NCBI GenBank assembly: GCA_038121105.1
Contig: JAYONB010000002.1
Coordinates: 267,654-331,653 of the forward strand
Direction of reading: 5' to 3'
Length of the DNA: 64,000 nt
Source of the DNA: CALJDF01 sp038121105
Lineage (GTDB): Bacteria; Pseudomonadota; Alphaproteobacteria; SHVP01
Below, one piece after another: positions 25,435 through 34,914 of the stretch. The translations under genes were made by a program, and so were the position numbers. Position 1 is the first letter of the stretch. Every line of letters begins with the position of its first letter. The notes beneath the pieces were generated by a model. The model made no database searches. It was not told where the DNA came from and saw only the letters and a list, made by a program, of their open reading frames with translations.

Positions 25435-26430
25435 TTACGCCGCCTCAATCTTGTCCCAGGTGCCCGGACCGAAGACATCGTCGGCGAGCTCTTTGTTGAG
25501 CGGCGCCATCTTCTTCTGCGCTGCCGATGCATCAAGCTTGAGGACGGTGCCTTTACCGTTCAACTCTTCCCATTTTGCGTAGCTCGGACCGAGTTCGTCG
25601 GCGACACGTTTAGCGTAGAGTTCCGGCTCCAGCTCATCGAACGTGTTCTGGACGATGTCCTGATTCTTCTTGCTGAAGGAATCCCAGACCCGCGCGCTGA
25701 TGTAGAACTTGTCGAGCCCGAGGCCAAAGTCGTTCTGCGCGATGTACTTGGTCACCTCGTAGAATTTTTGTGGGATCATCAGCGCTGCCAGCGTCGATGC
25801 CCCGTCAACAATGCCCTGCTGCAGCGCGCCGTAGAGCTCGTTGAAAGCAATGACCGTCGGTTCAGCGCCGAGGTGATTCAGGCCTTTGACCTGACCTTCG
25901 ATTTGGGATGCGCGGATTTTCATTCCTGCGAGGTCTTCGAAGCCGTCGATCTTTCTCCGAAGGTAGAGGTTCCACGGACCCGCACGACCGACGCCGAGGA
26001 AATGGACCTTGTAGCGTTCGAGCAGAACTTTGGTGGTCTGCTCCTTCAGGATCCCGTTGGCGACGCGGAAAGCGTGCTCGCTGTCACGGAAGAAGTACGG
26101 CGAGTAGAAAATGTCGAACTCGCGCGTGCCGGTGTAGGCGGTGCCGGTCCCGTCAACGGTCCCGATCGCTGCGCCTTCGAGCATGTCTTTCTCGCCGATA
26201 CCGAGGTTGCCGGCAAAGACCTCAAAGACAACGTCGCCGTTGGTGCGTTCTGCAACCGCTTTGAAAAGGTCGACCGCGGCACGAGCCGAAATCGACGACG
26301 GCGCTGCGGCGGTGCCGTACTTGAAATCGGCGGCTAGCGCCACGCTGGGCACACCCATTACTGTGCCGGCTGCGATCACGCCCGCACTGGTCTTGATCGC
26401 ATCGCGACGGGTAATCATGAAATCTGTCAT
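25435..26430 (-). CDS. dctP: TRAP transporter solute-binding protein (DctP family)
   Basis: 331 aa from ATG 26430, six bases after AGGAG. It opens with a Tat-like signal (TRRDAIK then a hydrophobic stretch to ALAADFKYG). The DctP core shows VFEVFAGNLGIGEKDMLEGAAIG, the LAGMKIRASQIEG strand whose Arg binds the substrate carboxylate, and FNELYGALQQGIVDGASTLAA. It captures a carboxylated solute in the periplasm and hands it to the DctQM permease encoded upstream. It is the last gene of the three-gene operon (Q, M, P). Specificity cannot be read from the sequence. Symbol given as family name. Confidence 0.93.
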   Translation of the reverse strand: MTDFMITRRDAIKTSAGVIAAGTVMGVPSVALAADFKYGTAAAPSSISARAAVDLFKAVAERTNGDVVFEVFAGNLGIGEKDMLEGAAIGTVDGTGTAYTGTREFDIFYSPYFFRDSEHAFRVANGILKEQTTKVLLERYKVHFLGVGRAGPWNLYLRRKIDGFEDLAGMKIRASQIEGQVKGLNHLGAEPTVIAFNELYGALQQGIVDGASTLAALMIPQKFYEVTKYIAQNDFGLGLDKFYISARVWDSFSKKNQDIVQNTFDELEPELYAKRVADELGPSYAKWEELNGKGTVLKLDASAAQKKMAPLNKELADDVFGPGTWDKIEAA

Positions 26431-26473
26431 ATGGAACTCCTCCCTTAAGTGCCGGTTTACCGGCTGTTCTACA

Positions 26474-27772
26474 CTATCTTACAGGAATTACGAGGTCCGC
26501 AAGAAATAGCGTGACCTGTGGCACGTAGGTAATGAGGGCCAAAACCCCCAGCAAGGCTATGAAATACGGGACTGCGTAGCGGAAAATCTCGATGACCCCG
26601 ACCTTCGCGATGGCTGACAAGACGAATAGGTTGAGCCCGATCGGCGGCGTGATCATGCCTATCATCAGATTGAGAACCATCACGACGCCGAAATGGACGT
26701 CACTGACACCCATCGACGCAAATAGTGGGAACAGGATCGGTGCCAAGATCAGCATGATCGGCAGGATTTCCATGAACATCCCGAGGAACAGCATCAGGAT
26801 GTTCGCCATCAGCAGCAACACGTAGACGTTGTCCGACACCCCGAGCATGGCATTGGTCAGGATTACGCCGAGTTTCTCGCGGACGGCCAGGAAGGCGAAA
26901 ATCTGAGACGTCGCCACCGTGAGCATGATGACCGCCGAGGAAATTGCCGCGATGCCCGCCGAATCCACGATCTCGCGCCAACCCATATTGCGATAGACAA
27001 AGACGCCAAGGATCAACGTGAAGAAGACCGCAATGGCTGCGGCTTCTGTCGGGGTCGCGATGCCGCCGACGATGCTGCCGACTACAAAGGCCGGCGCAAG
27101 CAGCGGCAGAAAAGCGCCGATGAACGATACCCGTTGCTCTTGGAAGGTTGCCTTTTCTTCGACGGGATAGCCCTTTCGCCGGCTAATCCAGTAGGTCAGC
27201 GCGAACATCGTCACAAACATGATGAAGCCCGGTACGACGCCCCCCATGAACAGGCGGCCGACCGAGATCTCCATGATCGCGCCGAGCAAGACGAAAGAGA
27301 TTGATGGCGGAATGATCGGGCCGACCGTCGCAGCCGAGGCGATCACCGCGCTCGAGAACCCCGTCGGGAAGCCGCGTTCCTTCATGGCCGGGACCAACAC
27401 CGTTCCGGTGGCGGCCGCATCGGCGAGGGCGGACCCGGAAATGCCGGACATGATGAAATTTGCCACGACGCCGACATTGGCCAGGCCACCACGGATATGG
27501 CCGACCAGAGCCGAGGCAAAGATGACGATGCGCTGCGTTACGCCGGACTTGTTCATCAATTCACCGGCGAAGATGAACAATGGGATTGCGACCAGAATAA
27601 ACGCGTCGAGCCCGGCCACCATCATCTGGGGGAACAGCTCCATCGGCGTGCCGAAGGGCTCGAATTGGGAGAGGACAAGATAACCGAAAGCGGCAAAGCC
27701 GATGGCCCAGCCAATCTCCATCCCGATCAGCGAGAAAACAAAAAGAATGAGCAGCATGCTGACCAGGAGCAT
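26474..27772 (-). CDS. dctM: TRAP transporter large permease (DctM family)
   Basis: 432 aa, 12 or so membrane helices. The family signatures SGISGSALADAAATGTVLVPAMKERGFPTGFSSAVIASAATVGPIIPPSI and the late LMIGMITPPIGLNLFV (only short pieces quoted) are present. This subunit carries the sodium-coupled substrate path with DctQ as scaffold. It starts at 27772, sharing one base with the stop of dctQ (TGATG), so it is translationally coupled. Forty-three bases separate it from dctP. Symbol is a family name; the transported acid is unknown. Confidence 0.95.
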   Translation of the reverse strand: MLLVSMLLILFVFSLIGMEIGWAIGFAAFGYLVLSQFEPFGTPMELFPQMMVAGLDAFILVAIPLFIFAGELMNKSGVTQRIVIFASALVGHIRGGLANVGVVANFIMSGISGSALADAAATGTVLVPAMKERGFPTGFSSAVIASAATVGPIIPPSISFVLLGAIMEISVGRLFMGGVVPGFIMFVTMFALTYWISRRKGYPVEEKATFQEQRVSFIGAFLPLLAPAFVVGSIVGGIATPTEAAAIAVFFTLILGVFVYRNMGWREIVDSAGIAAISSAVIMLTVATSQIFAFLAVREKLGVILTNAMLGVSDNVYVLLLMANILMLFLGMFMEILPIMLILAPILFPLFASMGVSDVHFGVVMVLNLMIGMITPPIGLNLFVLSAIAKVGVIEIFRYAVPYFIALLGVLALITYVPQVTLFLADLVIPVR

Positions 27773-28320
27773 CAGTCGCCTCCCGCTTCATTGAGATCGC
27801 TGGGCTCACCCGTATAAGTGCCGGCTCGATATTCGAGGTAGCTTTTGACCAGCACGCGAAGCTGATAGATCAGCATCAGAGCGCAACCGACCGGCAGCGG
27901 GAACCATTTGACCGCTTCCGACCAGCCGGTCGACAACATCGTGCCGCCCAGGTTGATTTCGATCCATGGCCAGACGTACCAGAGGAGCGAGATCAGCATT
28001 GCTAGGACGCAGACGTGCATGAAGACGTCCAGATAGAAGCGGGCCCGCAAAGGCATCTTTTCGACGAAGAATGTCACCCGGATGTTCTGGCCGCGCCGTG
28101 TCGCGACGGCGATGCCGAGATAGGTCATCCACAGAAAGAAGACCCGCGGCACGTCTTCGGCCCACAGGGGCGCCGCATTGAACAGGTAGCGGGCCAGGAC
28201 GGTGTACATTACCGACGTGGCGATCGCGATCAGGAGCAAAGAAGAAAGATAGTAGAGCGTGCGGTCCAGCAGCACGTCGATGCGCGCCAGCGTGGCTCCA
28301 AGGCCGCTATTCCCGTTCAT
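27772..28320 (-). CDS. dctQ: TRAP transporter small permease (DctQ family)
   Basis: 182 aa with four membrane helices (LYYLSSLLLIAIATSVMYTVLARYL, VFFLWMTYLGIAVATR, VCVLAMLISLLWYVW, LPVGCALMLIYQLRV). The WAEDVPRVFFLW and QNIRV motifs after the first two helices are typical of DctQ. It scaffolds DctM in the inner membrane. It heads the operon at ATG 28320 and is coupled by a TGATG overlap to dctM. It is divergent from the methyltransferase gene across 156 bases. Confident from fold and neighbours. Confidence 0.95.
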   Translation of the reverse strand: MNGNSGLGATLARIDVLLDRTLYYLSSLLLIAIATSVMYTVLARYLFNAAPLWAEDVPRVFFLWMTYLGIAVATRRGQNIRVTFFVEKMPLRARFYLDVFMHVCVLAMLISLLWYVWPWIEINLGGTMLSTGWSEAVKWFPLPVGCALMLIYQLRVLVKSYLEYRAGTYTGEPSDLNEAGGD

Positions 28321-28409
28321 CGTCTCTCCCTGTCTTGGATCGTCTGGCGCGATCCTCGGGCGCAGATTGGCACACGGTAATACCCGTAGGCAACGATAGG
28401 TACGAGTCT

Positions 28410-28440
28410 TTGACCCCGGGCGGTGTCCCTAGCCTATAAT
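28410..28440 (+). promoter_or_regulatory. Candidate sigma-70 promoter for the methyltransferase gene
   Basis: TTGACC at 28410-28415 and a perfect TATAAT at 28435-28440 with a 19-base spacer, 36 bases before the ATG at 28477. Spacing is a little long. It faces away from dctQ, so it would serve only the plus-strand gene. Confidence 0.5.
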
Positions 28441-28476
28441 GCGGCAACTGCCCCTTGAGACGGAGAGTACGAAGCC

Positions 28477-29649
28477 ATGATGGAGCGACAAGGCAAGCAC
28501 CCGATGCTGCCGGACAATACCCATGACGAATCGGCGCGGCAGATGTTCGTGTCCGGCTTAAAGCTCCATCTTGCCAACAACATCTCCGCCAATTTGCGAA
28601 CGGTCTACGACAAGCAAGTGAAACCAGCGATCAGGCGCGAGTTGGGCCGCGATCCGGCCAATCGCCATGATGTCCGGAAGACGATGGCGCGTGATACGAC
28701 CTATCAGGCTTGGAGTTCGCTGCAGCGCACCAGCCAGGAAATGAAACAAGACACGCAGAGCGAGATCGCCCTGCGACAGATCGAGACGTTGGCCGATCGA
28801 GCCAAACAAGTCCGGCGCAAGGCGCGTAAAGGGTCGCTGCGCACGAATCCGAATATCGAGATTCCACGATATGTCTCGGCGGTCAGCATTCACTGCATCC
28901 CCGGCGGCTATCACAACGAGCTGATCGACGACGACGTGCTGCCCGGGGCGGTCTTTGATCCGGGCGTGTTCCTATATTCGATGGGGCGAATGGGGGCGTA
29001 CAACGAGGATATGGGCGCCACGATCCTTTCCTATCTCCGCCAGAACCGGCCCGGCTTCTCGCCGAAGCGCATATTGGATATGGGATGCTCGGTCGGGCAC
29101 AGCACGTTGCCTTATGTCGACGCGTTTCCGGATGCAGAAGTCCATGCGCTCGATATCGCAGGCCCCTTCGTTCGCTACGCCCATGCCCGAGCGGAATCGA
29201 TGGGTAAGGCGGTCCATTTTTCGCAGCAAAATGCGGAGGCGACGGATTATCCGGACGCTCACTTCGACCTGATTGTGTCGCATATTTTGATGCACGAGAC
29301 CTCGCACAAAGCCTTGGCCAACATCTTCGCCGAGTGTCACCGCTTGCTGAAGCCGGGCGGACTGATGATCCACGCCGAGACCCCAACCTTCGAGGGAATG
29401 GACCCATATGATCAGTTCATTCTCGACTGGGATACGTACAACAACAACGAACCTTTCTGGGGACCTCTGAAAGACCTGGATCTTGTAGCATTTGCGGCAA
29501 AGCAAGGCTTCGACAAAGAGAAGTGCTTCACCAAGGTGCAGCCCAGCGCGGTGGGCGAGGAATTTGCCAAGGGGCGCACAAGCTTGTTTCAGGCCGGCGA
29601 TTTCGGCGGCGCGGGCGCATGGTTCTTGTTTGGCGCCGAGCGCGCGTAG
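28477..29649 (+). CDS. SAM-dependent methyltransferase, class I, with long N-terminal region
   Basis: 390 aa from ATG 28477 (a second ATG follows at once). Residues 1-180 are helical and charged, with no recognised domain. The class I SAM fold begins with ILDMGCSVGHST (199-210), the acidic ALDIAGP after strand 2, and DLIVSHILMHE then LKPGGLMIHAE. The N-terminal half is about as long as the catalytic half, so it may bind a protein or large substrate. It stands alone on the plus strand, with a TATAAT promoter. The methyl acceptor is unknown. Confidence 0.88.
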   Translation: MMERQGKHPMLPDNTHDESARQMFVSGLKLHLANNISANLRTVYDKQVKPAIRRELGRDPANRHDVRKTMARDTTYQAWSSLQRTSQEMKQDTQSEIALRQIETLADRAKQVRRKARKGSLRTNPNIEIPRYVSAVSIHCIPGGYHNELIDDDVLPGAVFDPGVFLYSMGRMGAYNEDMGATILSYLRQNRPGFSPKRILDMGCSVGHSTLPYVDAFPDAEVHALDIAGPFVRYAHARAESMGKAVHFSQQNAEATDYPDAHFDLIVSHILMHETSHKALANIFAECHRLLKPGGLMIHAETPTFEGMDPYDQFILDWDTYNNNEPFWGPLKDLDLVAFAAKQGFDKEKCFTKVQPSAVGEEFAKGRTSLFQAGDFGGAGAWFLFGAERA

Positions 29650-29822
29650 GGCGCAAGCTGGCAAGGCGCAATCTAGACTGGTTCCAGGTCCGGGAGGGGG
29701 CGCCGGCAGGCGTGTCTGCTGAACTGTCAACGTCGTTCGCGGCAAGCTTTCCTTGACGCGCCTCCCAGGGGCGGCGAGAGTCCCTTAAACGATAAATGAA
29801 CGGACATTGGGGAGGCGCCGTT

Positions 29823-31496
29823 ATGAAATCGGCATTGATGCGTTCGCTCGCTGCGCTTGGTCTCACGCTTAGTTTTGCCGTTCCAGCTTATTCTGCGGAC
29901 CTATTGGTCCTTACCGACGATGTGCCCGCCGGGCTTGATTTCGACGGCCCAACGTCGTCGACCATTCAGTCCTATAGCGGGATCGTGAACCTGCTCGATC
30001 CCCTGGTGTATTTCCAACACGGGCAAGTCAACAATGAGGGTGTGCAGCTGTTGGACTTCCAACAGTTCGAGGGCCGGCTTGCAGAGTCTTGGTCGTTCGA
30101 CGAGGCCACTCTGACATGGACGTTGAACCTACGTCGTGGGGTCAAAGGTTGCGATGGCCAGACGTTTGACGCCGACGACGTGATCTACACCTACGCGCGG
30201 GCCAAGACCGTATCCGGCGCCGCGCCGATCGGCTGGTTCCTTGCGAGCGTGTCGTCAATCGACGGGTTCACACCTGCGGTTTTCGGTGGTGGCGATGCTC
30301 AGAAACTCGGCGACGAGGTGAAGAAGGTCGACGACTACACGGTCACTATTCGTCAGTCCGCGCCCAATCAGCTGTTTCTGCCCGTCCTGACTATTTTTGC
30401 GAGCAATATTCTCGACAAAGAGACGATGGAAGAGAATGCAACCGCAGAGGATAAGTGGAGCCACACCTATAACAACAACGAGAACGCGCCAGGGTTTGGG
30501 CCATGGTGCCTCTCCGAGTGGCGCAAGGGCGAAGAACTCCGCGCTCGCGCGAACCCTGACTACTACCGGGGTAAAGCCGCGTTCGACAACGTGATTCTTC
30601 GCAAAGTGCCGCAGAGCTCGAACAGGGCCGTGATCTTGCGGTCGGGCCAAGCCCATATCGTCGAGCGGCTGACGCCCAAGGAATACGACAACCTGAAAAG
30701 GGCGCGTAACGTCAAAGTGTTGGGTACGTTCGGCAACGAGAACCTATTCCTTCATTTGAACTACAAGGTAAAGCCGTTCGATGACGTTCGGGTGCGGCGG
30801 GCGATTGCGCACGCCATTCCCTTTGATCGCGTCATTCAAACGGGCTACTTCGGACAGGCTCGCAAATGGACTGGTGTGATTCCGTCTAGCTACCCCGGGT
30901 TTCACGCGTCGTCCACGCAGTACGAGTACAGCCCAAGCAAAGCCAAGGCGCTGCTTGCGGAGGCGGGTTACGCGAATGGCCAGGGGCTGGATCAATTCGC
31001 GGACTCGTTCAAGATCACTTATCAGTCCGAGCGCGAGTCGGTGCTGGGTCCGGTTGCAACCGTGCTTCGCTCGGCGTTCGAAGAAGTTGGGATTCCAGTG
31101 CAGATGGATCCGATTCCGGCCACTCAATATGGCGACCGCGAATTGGTGAAAAAGGATCTGCCGCTCGGCCTAACCGACCACGTGAAGCCGATCGGCGTGG
31201 ACGCGGGCTATGGCGTCCAGCTGTCCTACGTGTCGTCTGAAAAAGGCGGGATTCTCAATTCGATGAACTACGCCAACGATTTGGTCGACGCGAAATTCTT
31301 CGAGATGCTGGTCGAGGGTGACGTATCGAAGCGCAACGCCCTGTTGGTGGAGATCCAAGACCAACTGATGGCTGATGTCGCGGTGGTGCCGGTTGTCGAG
31401 TTCAAGACGAACTGGGCCATCAGCGATCAGGTAAAGGGCGTCACTTGGCACCCGGACAACTCTATCCACTGGTACGACTATTCACCCGCGAACTAA
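29823..31496 (+). CDS. ABC transporter solute-binding protein, family 5 (oligopeptide/nickel type), copy 1
   Basis: 557 aa from ATG 29823, nine bases after GGGGAGG. It has a Sec signal ending near AYSADLL. Family 5 marks are visible: FEGRLAESWSFDEATLTWTLNLRRGVKGCDGQTF (in parts), DDVIYTYARAK, FGPWCLSEWRKGEELRARANPDYYRG and IAHAIPFDRVI. Such periplasmic proteins bind peptides, opines, sugars or metal chelates for an ABC importer. No permease or ATPase genes are near, and a close paralogue follows, so both are orphan binding proteins. Ligand unknown. Confidence 0.92.
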   Translation: MKSALMRSLAALGLTLSFAVPAYSADLLVLTDDVPAGLDFDGPTSSTIQSYSGIVNLLDPLVYFQHGQVNNEGVQLLDFQQFEGRLAESWSFDEATLTWTLNLRRGVKGCDGQTFDADDVIYTYARAKTVSGAAPIGWFLASVSSIDGFTPAVFGGGDAQKLGDEVKKVDDYTVTIRQSAPNQLFLPVLTIFASNILDKETMEENATAEDKWSHTYNNNENAPGFGPWCLSEWRKGEELRARANPDYYRGKAAFDNVILRKVPQSSNRAVILRSGQAHIVERLTPKEYDNLKRARNVKVLGTFGNENLFLHLNYKVKPFDDVRVRRAIAHAIPFDRVIQTGYFGQARKWTGVIPSSYPGFHASSTQYEYSPSKAKALLAEAGYANGQGLDQFADSFKITYQSERESVLGPVATVLRSAFEEVGIPVQMDPIPATQYGDRELVKKDLPLGLTDHVKPIGVDAGYGVQLSYVSSEKGGILNSMNYANDLVDAKFFEMLVEGDVSKRNALLVEIQDQLMADVAVVPVVEFKTNWAISDQVKGVTWHPDNSIHWYDYSPAN

Positions 31497-31560
31497 TTCG
31501 CACTATTTGGCCTCCCATCGCTCGGGTAGGTCGACAATCAAAAGCTAGGGAGGACCATTC

Positions 31561-33240
31561 ATGAATCGAATTACTGGGCTTATCGGCTCGGCGGCGTTGG
31601 CGTTCAGCCTGACCGCAGGATCGGCGTTTGCTGCTGATCTTTTGGTCTTGGCGGAAGACGTGCCTGCTGGGCTCGACTACGACGGTGCGTCGATCGCCAT
31701 TCCGGCGACTCAGACCGGCGTCGACAACCTGCTCGAACCGCTCATCTACTACAAAGAAAAAGGGATGAACGACGAGGGTGTGATCGTCCACGACTTCACG
31801 CAGTTCGAAGGCCGCTTGGCCGAGTCGTGGAGTTACGACGAGGCAACGCTGACCTGGACGTTCAACCTGCGTCGCGGCGTCAAAGGATGCAATGGCGCGA
31901 CGTTCGATGCGGACGACGTGGTCTATACGATGGCCCGGGCGAAATCGGTTTCGGGTGCGGCCCCGATCGGTTGGTTCCTGTCGAACGTGGGTTCGATCGA
32001 CAACTTCACCACCGCCGTCTTTGGCGACTCCGATGAAGCCAAGGCCGCCAAGAAACTTGGCGATGAGGTTCAGAAGGTTGATCAGTACACCGTCAAGATT
32101 CGTCAGTCAGCGCCGAACGCTTTGTTCCAGCACGTCCTGACGATTTTCGGGCTCTACATCTATGACAAGGAAACCATGGAGGCGAACGCCACTGCGGACG
32201 ACCCATGGAGTCACAAATACAACGATAACGAAAATGCGCCCGGCTTCGGTGCGTATTGCCTGGATCGTTGGGAAAAAGACAAAGAGTTCGCCGTGTCTGC
32301 GAACCCGGACTACTACCGCGGCAAACCCCACTTTGATCGGGTCATCCTGCGCAAGGTGCCGCAGAGTGGGAACCGGGTAGTCATTCTGCGCTCCGGCCAG
32401 GCCGGCCTTATCGAGCGTGTGACGCCGAAGGAATTCAACAGCCTACGCGGTGTTCGTAACGTGAAGGTTGCTGGGGTTTTGGGGAACGAAAACCTCTTCG
32501 TCCACATGAACTTCAAGACACCGCCGTTTGACAACCCGAAGGTCCGTCAGGCGATTGCATATGCGATTCCTTACGACGCAATTATCCGGGATGCCTATTT
32601 CGGTGGTGCTAAAAAGTGGGTGGGGCAGATTCCGACTTCCTACACCGACTACCACGAACCCTCGACGACATACGTCGAAGACCTGGACAAGGCGAAAGCA
32701 CTTCTCACCGAGGCCGGCTATCCGGATGGCAAGGGTCTTGAGGCATTCGAGGGTGCCTTCAATATGGCTTACGTCACGGAAAAGGAGTCCACCCTCGGGC
32801 CAGTTGCCAACCTGATCAAGACCAACCTGGCCAAGATCGGGATCAACGTGCAACTCGATCCTTTGCCGCAGACGACCTACGGCGACCGGCAATTGGTCAA
32901 AAAGGATCTACCCTTTGCAATCAACGACCAGGAAAAGCCGATTGCGCCGGATGCAGCGTACGGTCTTCTCTTGTTCTTCGTGTCGCAAGAGAAGGGTGGC
33001 CTGAACACCATGGTCAACTACTCCAATCCTCGTGTTGACGAACTGTTTGCGAGCGCTCTCATAGAGGGTGATGCGGCAAAACGGACGGCTCAACTCGCGG
33101 AAGCACAGGAGATTCTTGCCAAGGATGTTGCATGGTTGCCTGTCTTGGAATGGAAGACCCAGTGGGCTTTCAACGCCAAGATAAAGGGGATCAAGTGGCA
33201 CGCGGATAACTCAATCCGCTGGTACGACCTGAGCGAATAG
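31561..33240 (+). CDS. ABC transporter solute-binding protein, family 5, copy 2
   Basis: 559 aa from ATG 31561 behind GGGAGG. It aligns with the upstream gene along its whole length, including the signal peptide (ending FAADLLVLA), GRLAESWSYDEATLTWTF, GVKGCNGATFDADDVVYT and IAYAIPYDAII. It ends with a strong hairpin and terminator, so transcription of the pair probably stops before the SDR genes. The pair is a tandem duplication. Two related binding proteins without a transporter suggest a shared permease encoded elsewhere or a sensing role. Confidence 0.92.
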   Translation: MNRITGLIGSAALAFSLTAGSAFAADLLVLAEDVPAGLDYDGASIAIPATQTGVDNLLEPLIYYKEKGMNDEGVIVHDFTQFEGRLAESWSYDEATLTWTFNLRRGVKGCNGATFDADDVVYTMARAKSVSGAAPIGWFLSNVGSIDNFTTAVFGDSDEAKAAKKLGDEVQKVDQYTVKIRQSAPNALFQHVLTIFGLYIYDKETMEANATADDPWSHKYNDNENAPGFGAYCLDRWEKDKEFAVSANPDYYRGKPHFDRVILRKVPQSGNRVVILRSGQAGLIERVTPKEFNSLRGVRNVKVAGVLGNENLFVHMNFKTPPFDNPKVRQAIAYAIPYDAIIRDAYFGGAKKWVGQIPTSYTDYHEPSTTYVEDLDKAKALLTEAGYPDGKGLEAFEGAFNMAYVTEKESTLGPVANLIKTNLAKIGINVQLDPLPQTTYGDRQLVKKDLPFAINDQEKPIAPDAAYGLLLFFVSQEKGGLNTMVNYSNPRVDELFASALIEGDAAKRTAQLAEAQEILAKDVAWLPVLEWKTQWAFNAKIKGIKWHADNSIRWYDLSE

Positions 33241-33247
33241 ACGGCGT

Positions 33248-33277
33248 TGGCGCCGAGGGCTGCGGTCCTCGGCGCCA
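33248..33277 (+). repeat. Perfect 11-base inverted repeat after the binding-protein pair
   Basis: TGGCGCCGAGG and CCTCGGCGCCA, 11 bases each, enclose an eight-base loop just after the stop of the second binding-protein gene. There is no T-tract directly after it, so it is likely an mRNA-stabilising hairpin ahead of the true terminator. Confidence 0.7.
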
Positions 33278-33290
33278 CTGCGTCAGTCGT

Positions 33291-33319
33291 GCCCGGCTTC
33301 GGCGGGGCCTCTTTTTTTG
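33291..33319 (+). terminator. Probable terminator of the binding-protein pair
   Basis: A GC-rich imperfect hairpin (GCCCGGCTTCGGCGGGGC) followed by CTC and seven T. It lies 50 bases after the stop of the second binding-protein gene and 41 before the first SDR gene, on the plus strand. Confidence 0.7.
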
Positions 33320-33360
33320 TTTAGCACTGGCAAATATCAGACGACGGGCAGGAGACGAAC

Positions 33361-34119
33361 ATGGCCGGAAGATTACGAGGCAAAAAGGCACTGATCACGG
33401 GCGCGTCCAGCGGCATTGGCGCCGGTGTGGCGGTTGCGTTCGCAAAAGAAGGCGCTGACGTCGTCATCAACTTCCCGACAAAGAAACAGGAAGCCGCAGC
33501 CAAAAAGGTCGCGACGGCGGTGCGCAAGGCTGGTCGCAAGGCCTACATCGTGCAGGCCGACGTTTCCAAGGAAGCGCCGGTTCGTCGCCTTGTGAAGGAG
33601 TCGCTCAAGCGTCTTGGCAATATCGATATTCTCGTGAACAACGCCGGAATCGCTTCTGGCGCGCCGGTCGACAAAATGCCGGTCGCGATGTGGGACGAAA
33701 TGATCGCGACGAACCTGCGCAGTGTGTTTCTCGTCACCCGCTTCGTGCTGCCGCATATGTATAAGCAAGGGTCGGGCAAGATCGTTAGCAACGCCTCACA
33801 GCTTGCCTATCTTGGCTCCGCGGGGCTTGGTCACTACTGTGCGGCCAAGGCGGGCATCATTGCCTTCACCAGGTCGCTGTCACGGGAGATCGGTGATCGT
33901 GATATCAATGCCAATTGCGTCGCGCCGGGCGCCACCTACACGCCGATCCTCGATGCGGTTGAGGATGATCATCTCAAAGCGATCAAAGCGATGATTCCCA
34001 AAGGCGACCTGGCTAGGGTCGATCAAATCGTTCCGGCTTTCGTTTACCTCGCGTCAGACGAGGCAAGCCATATGGTGGGCCAGACGATCAGCCCCAATGG
34101 TGGCGATATGATGCTCTAA
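33361..34119 (+). CDS. SDR-family oxidoreductase, first of three in tandem
   Basis: 252 aa. The catalytic set is complete: TGASSGIG cofactor motif, NNAG, the Ser in SNASQLAYLG and Y-C-A-A-K. The acid-less TGASSGIG turn and NFPTKK downstream suggest NADP use. It is like 3-oxoacyl-ACP reductase/alcohol dehydrogenase SDRs. Its stop is 10 bases before the next SDR and they keep the same length, so these are tandem duplicates in one operon with the third. Possibly two or three steps on one substrate. It has ATG 33361 behind a GGAG-containing site. Confidence 0.93.
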   Translation: MAGRLRGKKALITGASSGIGAGVAVAFAKEGADVVINFPTKKQEAAAKKVATAVRKAGRKAYIVQADVSKEAPVRRLVKESLKRLGNIDILVNNAGIASGAPVDKMPVAMWDEMIATNLRSVFLVTRFVLPHMYKQGSGKIVSNASQLAYLGSAGLGHYCAAKAGIIAFTRSLSREIGDRDINANCVAPGATYTPILDAVEDDHLKAIKAMIPKGDLARVDQIVPAFVYLASDEASHMVGQTISPNGGDMML

Positions 34120-34129
34120 GGAGCGATCT

Positions 34130-34894
34130 GTGACCAAGCGTCTCCAAGGTAAGGTTGCCCTGATCACCGGGTCGTCCAGCGGGATTGGCGCCGGCGTCGC
34201 CAAGGCCTATGCCGGCGAGGGTGCCGATATCATTTTGAACTTCCCGAGCAAGGCTGAAGAACGTGATATTTGGGAGGTTCAGAAGGCCATCGAAGGGGCG
34301 GGGCGGCGCGCAATCGTCGTCAAGGCCGACGTGTCCGACGAGGCCCAGGTCAAAGGGATGGTCGATCAAGCAATCGAAGCATTCGGCCAAATCGATATTC
34401 TCGTGAACAACGCCGGTCATGCGGATCGAGGTGCGCCAGTCGAAGACATGTCTGTGGACATGTTCGACAGGATGGTTGGTGTGCACCTGCGCGGCACGTT
34501 CTTGTGTACCAAACATGTCTTGCCGCAGATGTACGAGCGCGACTACGGCAAGATCATCAATGTCTCGACCCAGTTTGCGTTTGGAGGAACACCTCTCTTT
34601 ACGCATTACAACGCTGCCAAGGCCGGCATCATCGCGATGACGCATACCTGGGCCCTAGAGGTCGGCGAGCGCAACATCAACGTGAATTGCGTTGCGCCAG
34701 GCGCAACGTGGACGCCGATGGTGGAGCAGGTGCCGCCAGAGAAGCCGAAAACGGTTCTTGCCAAGCAAACTAAACACCGTTTTGGCGATGTCGACAAAGA
34801 CATCGTGCCAGCCTTCGTGTTTCTGGCGAGCGATGAGTCGCGTTTTTTCGTGGGCCAAACACTGGGCCCCAATGGCGGTGATGTCTTTAGTTAA
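34130..34894 (+). CDS. SDR-family oxidoreductase, second of three in tandem
   Basis: 254 aa from GTG 34130, with AAGGAG ahead of it overlapping the previous stop. It has TGSSSGIG, NNAG, YNAAK and the terminal FFVGQTLGPNGGD. It is closest to the gene just upstream, sharing EGADIILNFPSK and the NCVAPGATWTPM loop, so the two are a recent pair and the third SDR is more distant. Catalytic residues are intact. Substrates unknown; order and coupling suggest one pathway with the other two. Confidence 0.93.
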   Translation: MTKRLQGKVALITGSSSGIGAGVAKAYAGEGADIILNFPSKAEERDIWEVQKAIEGAGRRAIVVKADVSDEAQVKGMVDQAIEAFGQIDILVNNAGHADRGAPVEDMSVDMFDRMVGVHLRGTFLCTKHVLPQMYERDYGKIINVSTQFAFGGTPLFTHYNAAKAGIIAMTHTWALEVGERNINVNCVAPGATWTPMVEQVPPEKPKTVLAKQTKHRFGDVDKDIVPAFVFLASDESRFFVGQTLGPNGGDVFS

Positions 34895-34914
34895 CTCGAT
34901 CAAAGGAGAAGTAC

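Noticed and set aside
28321..28476. Riboswitch or leader in the gap before the methyltransferase
   Set aside because: Only a promoter-like TATAAT is visible; no conserved aptamer or anti-terminator pairing stands out.
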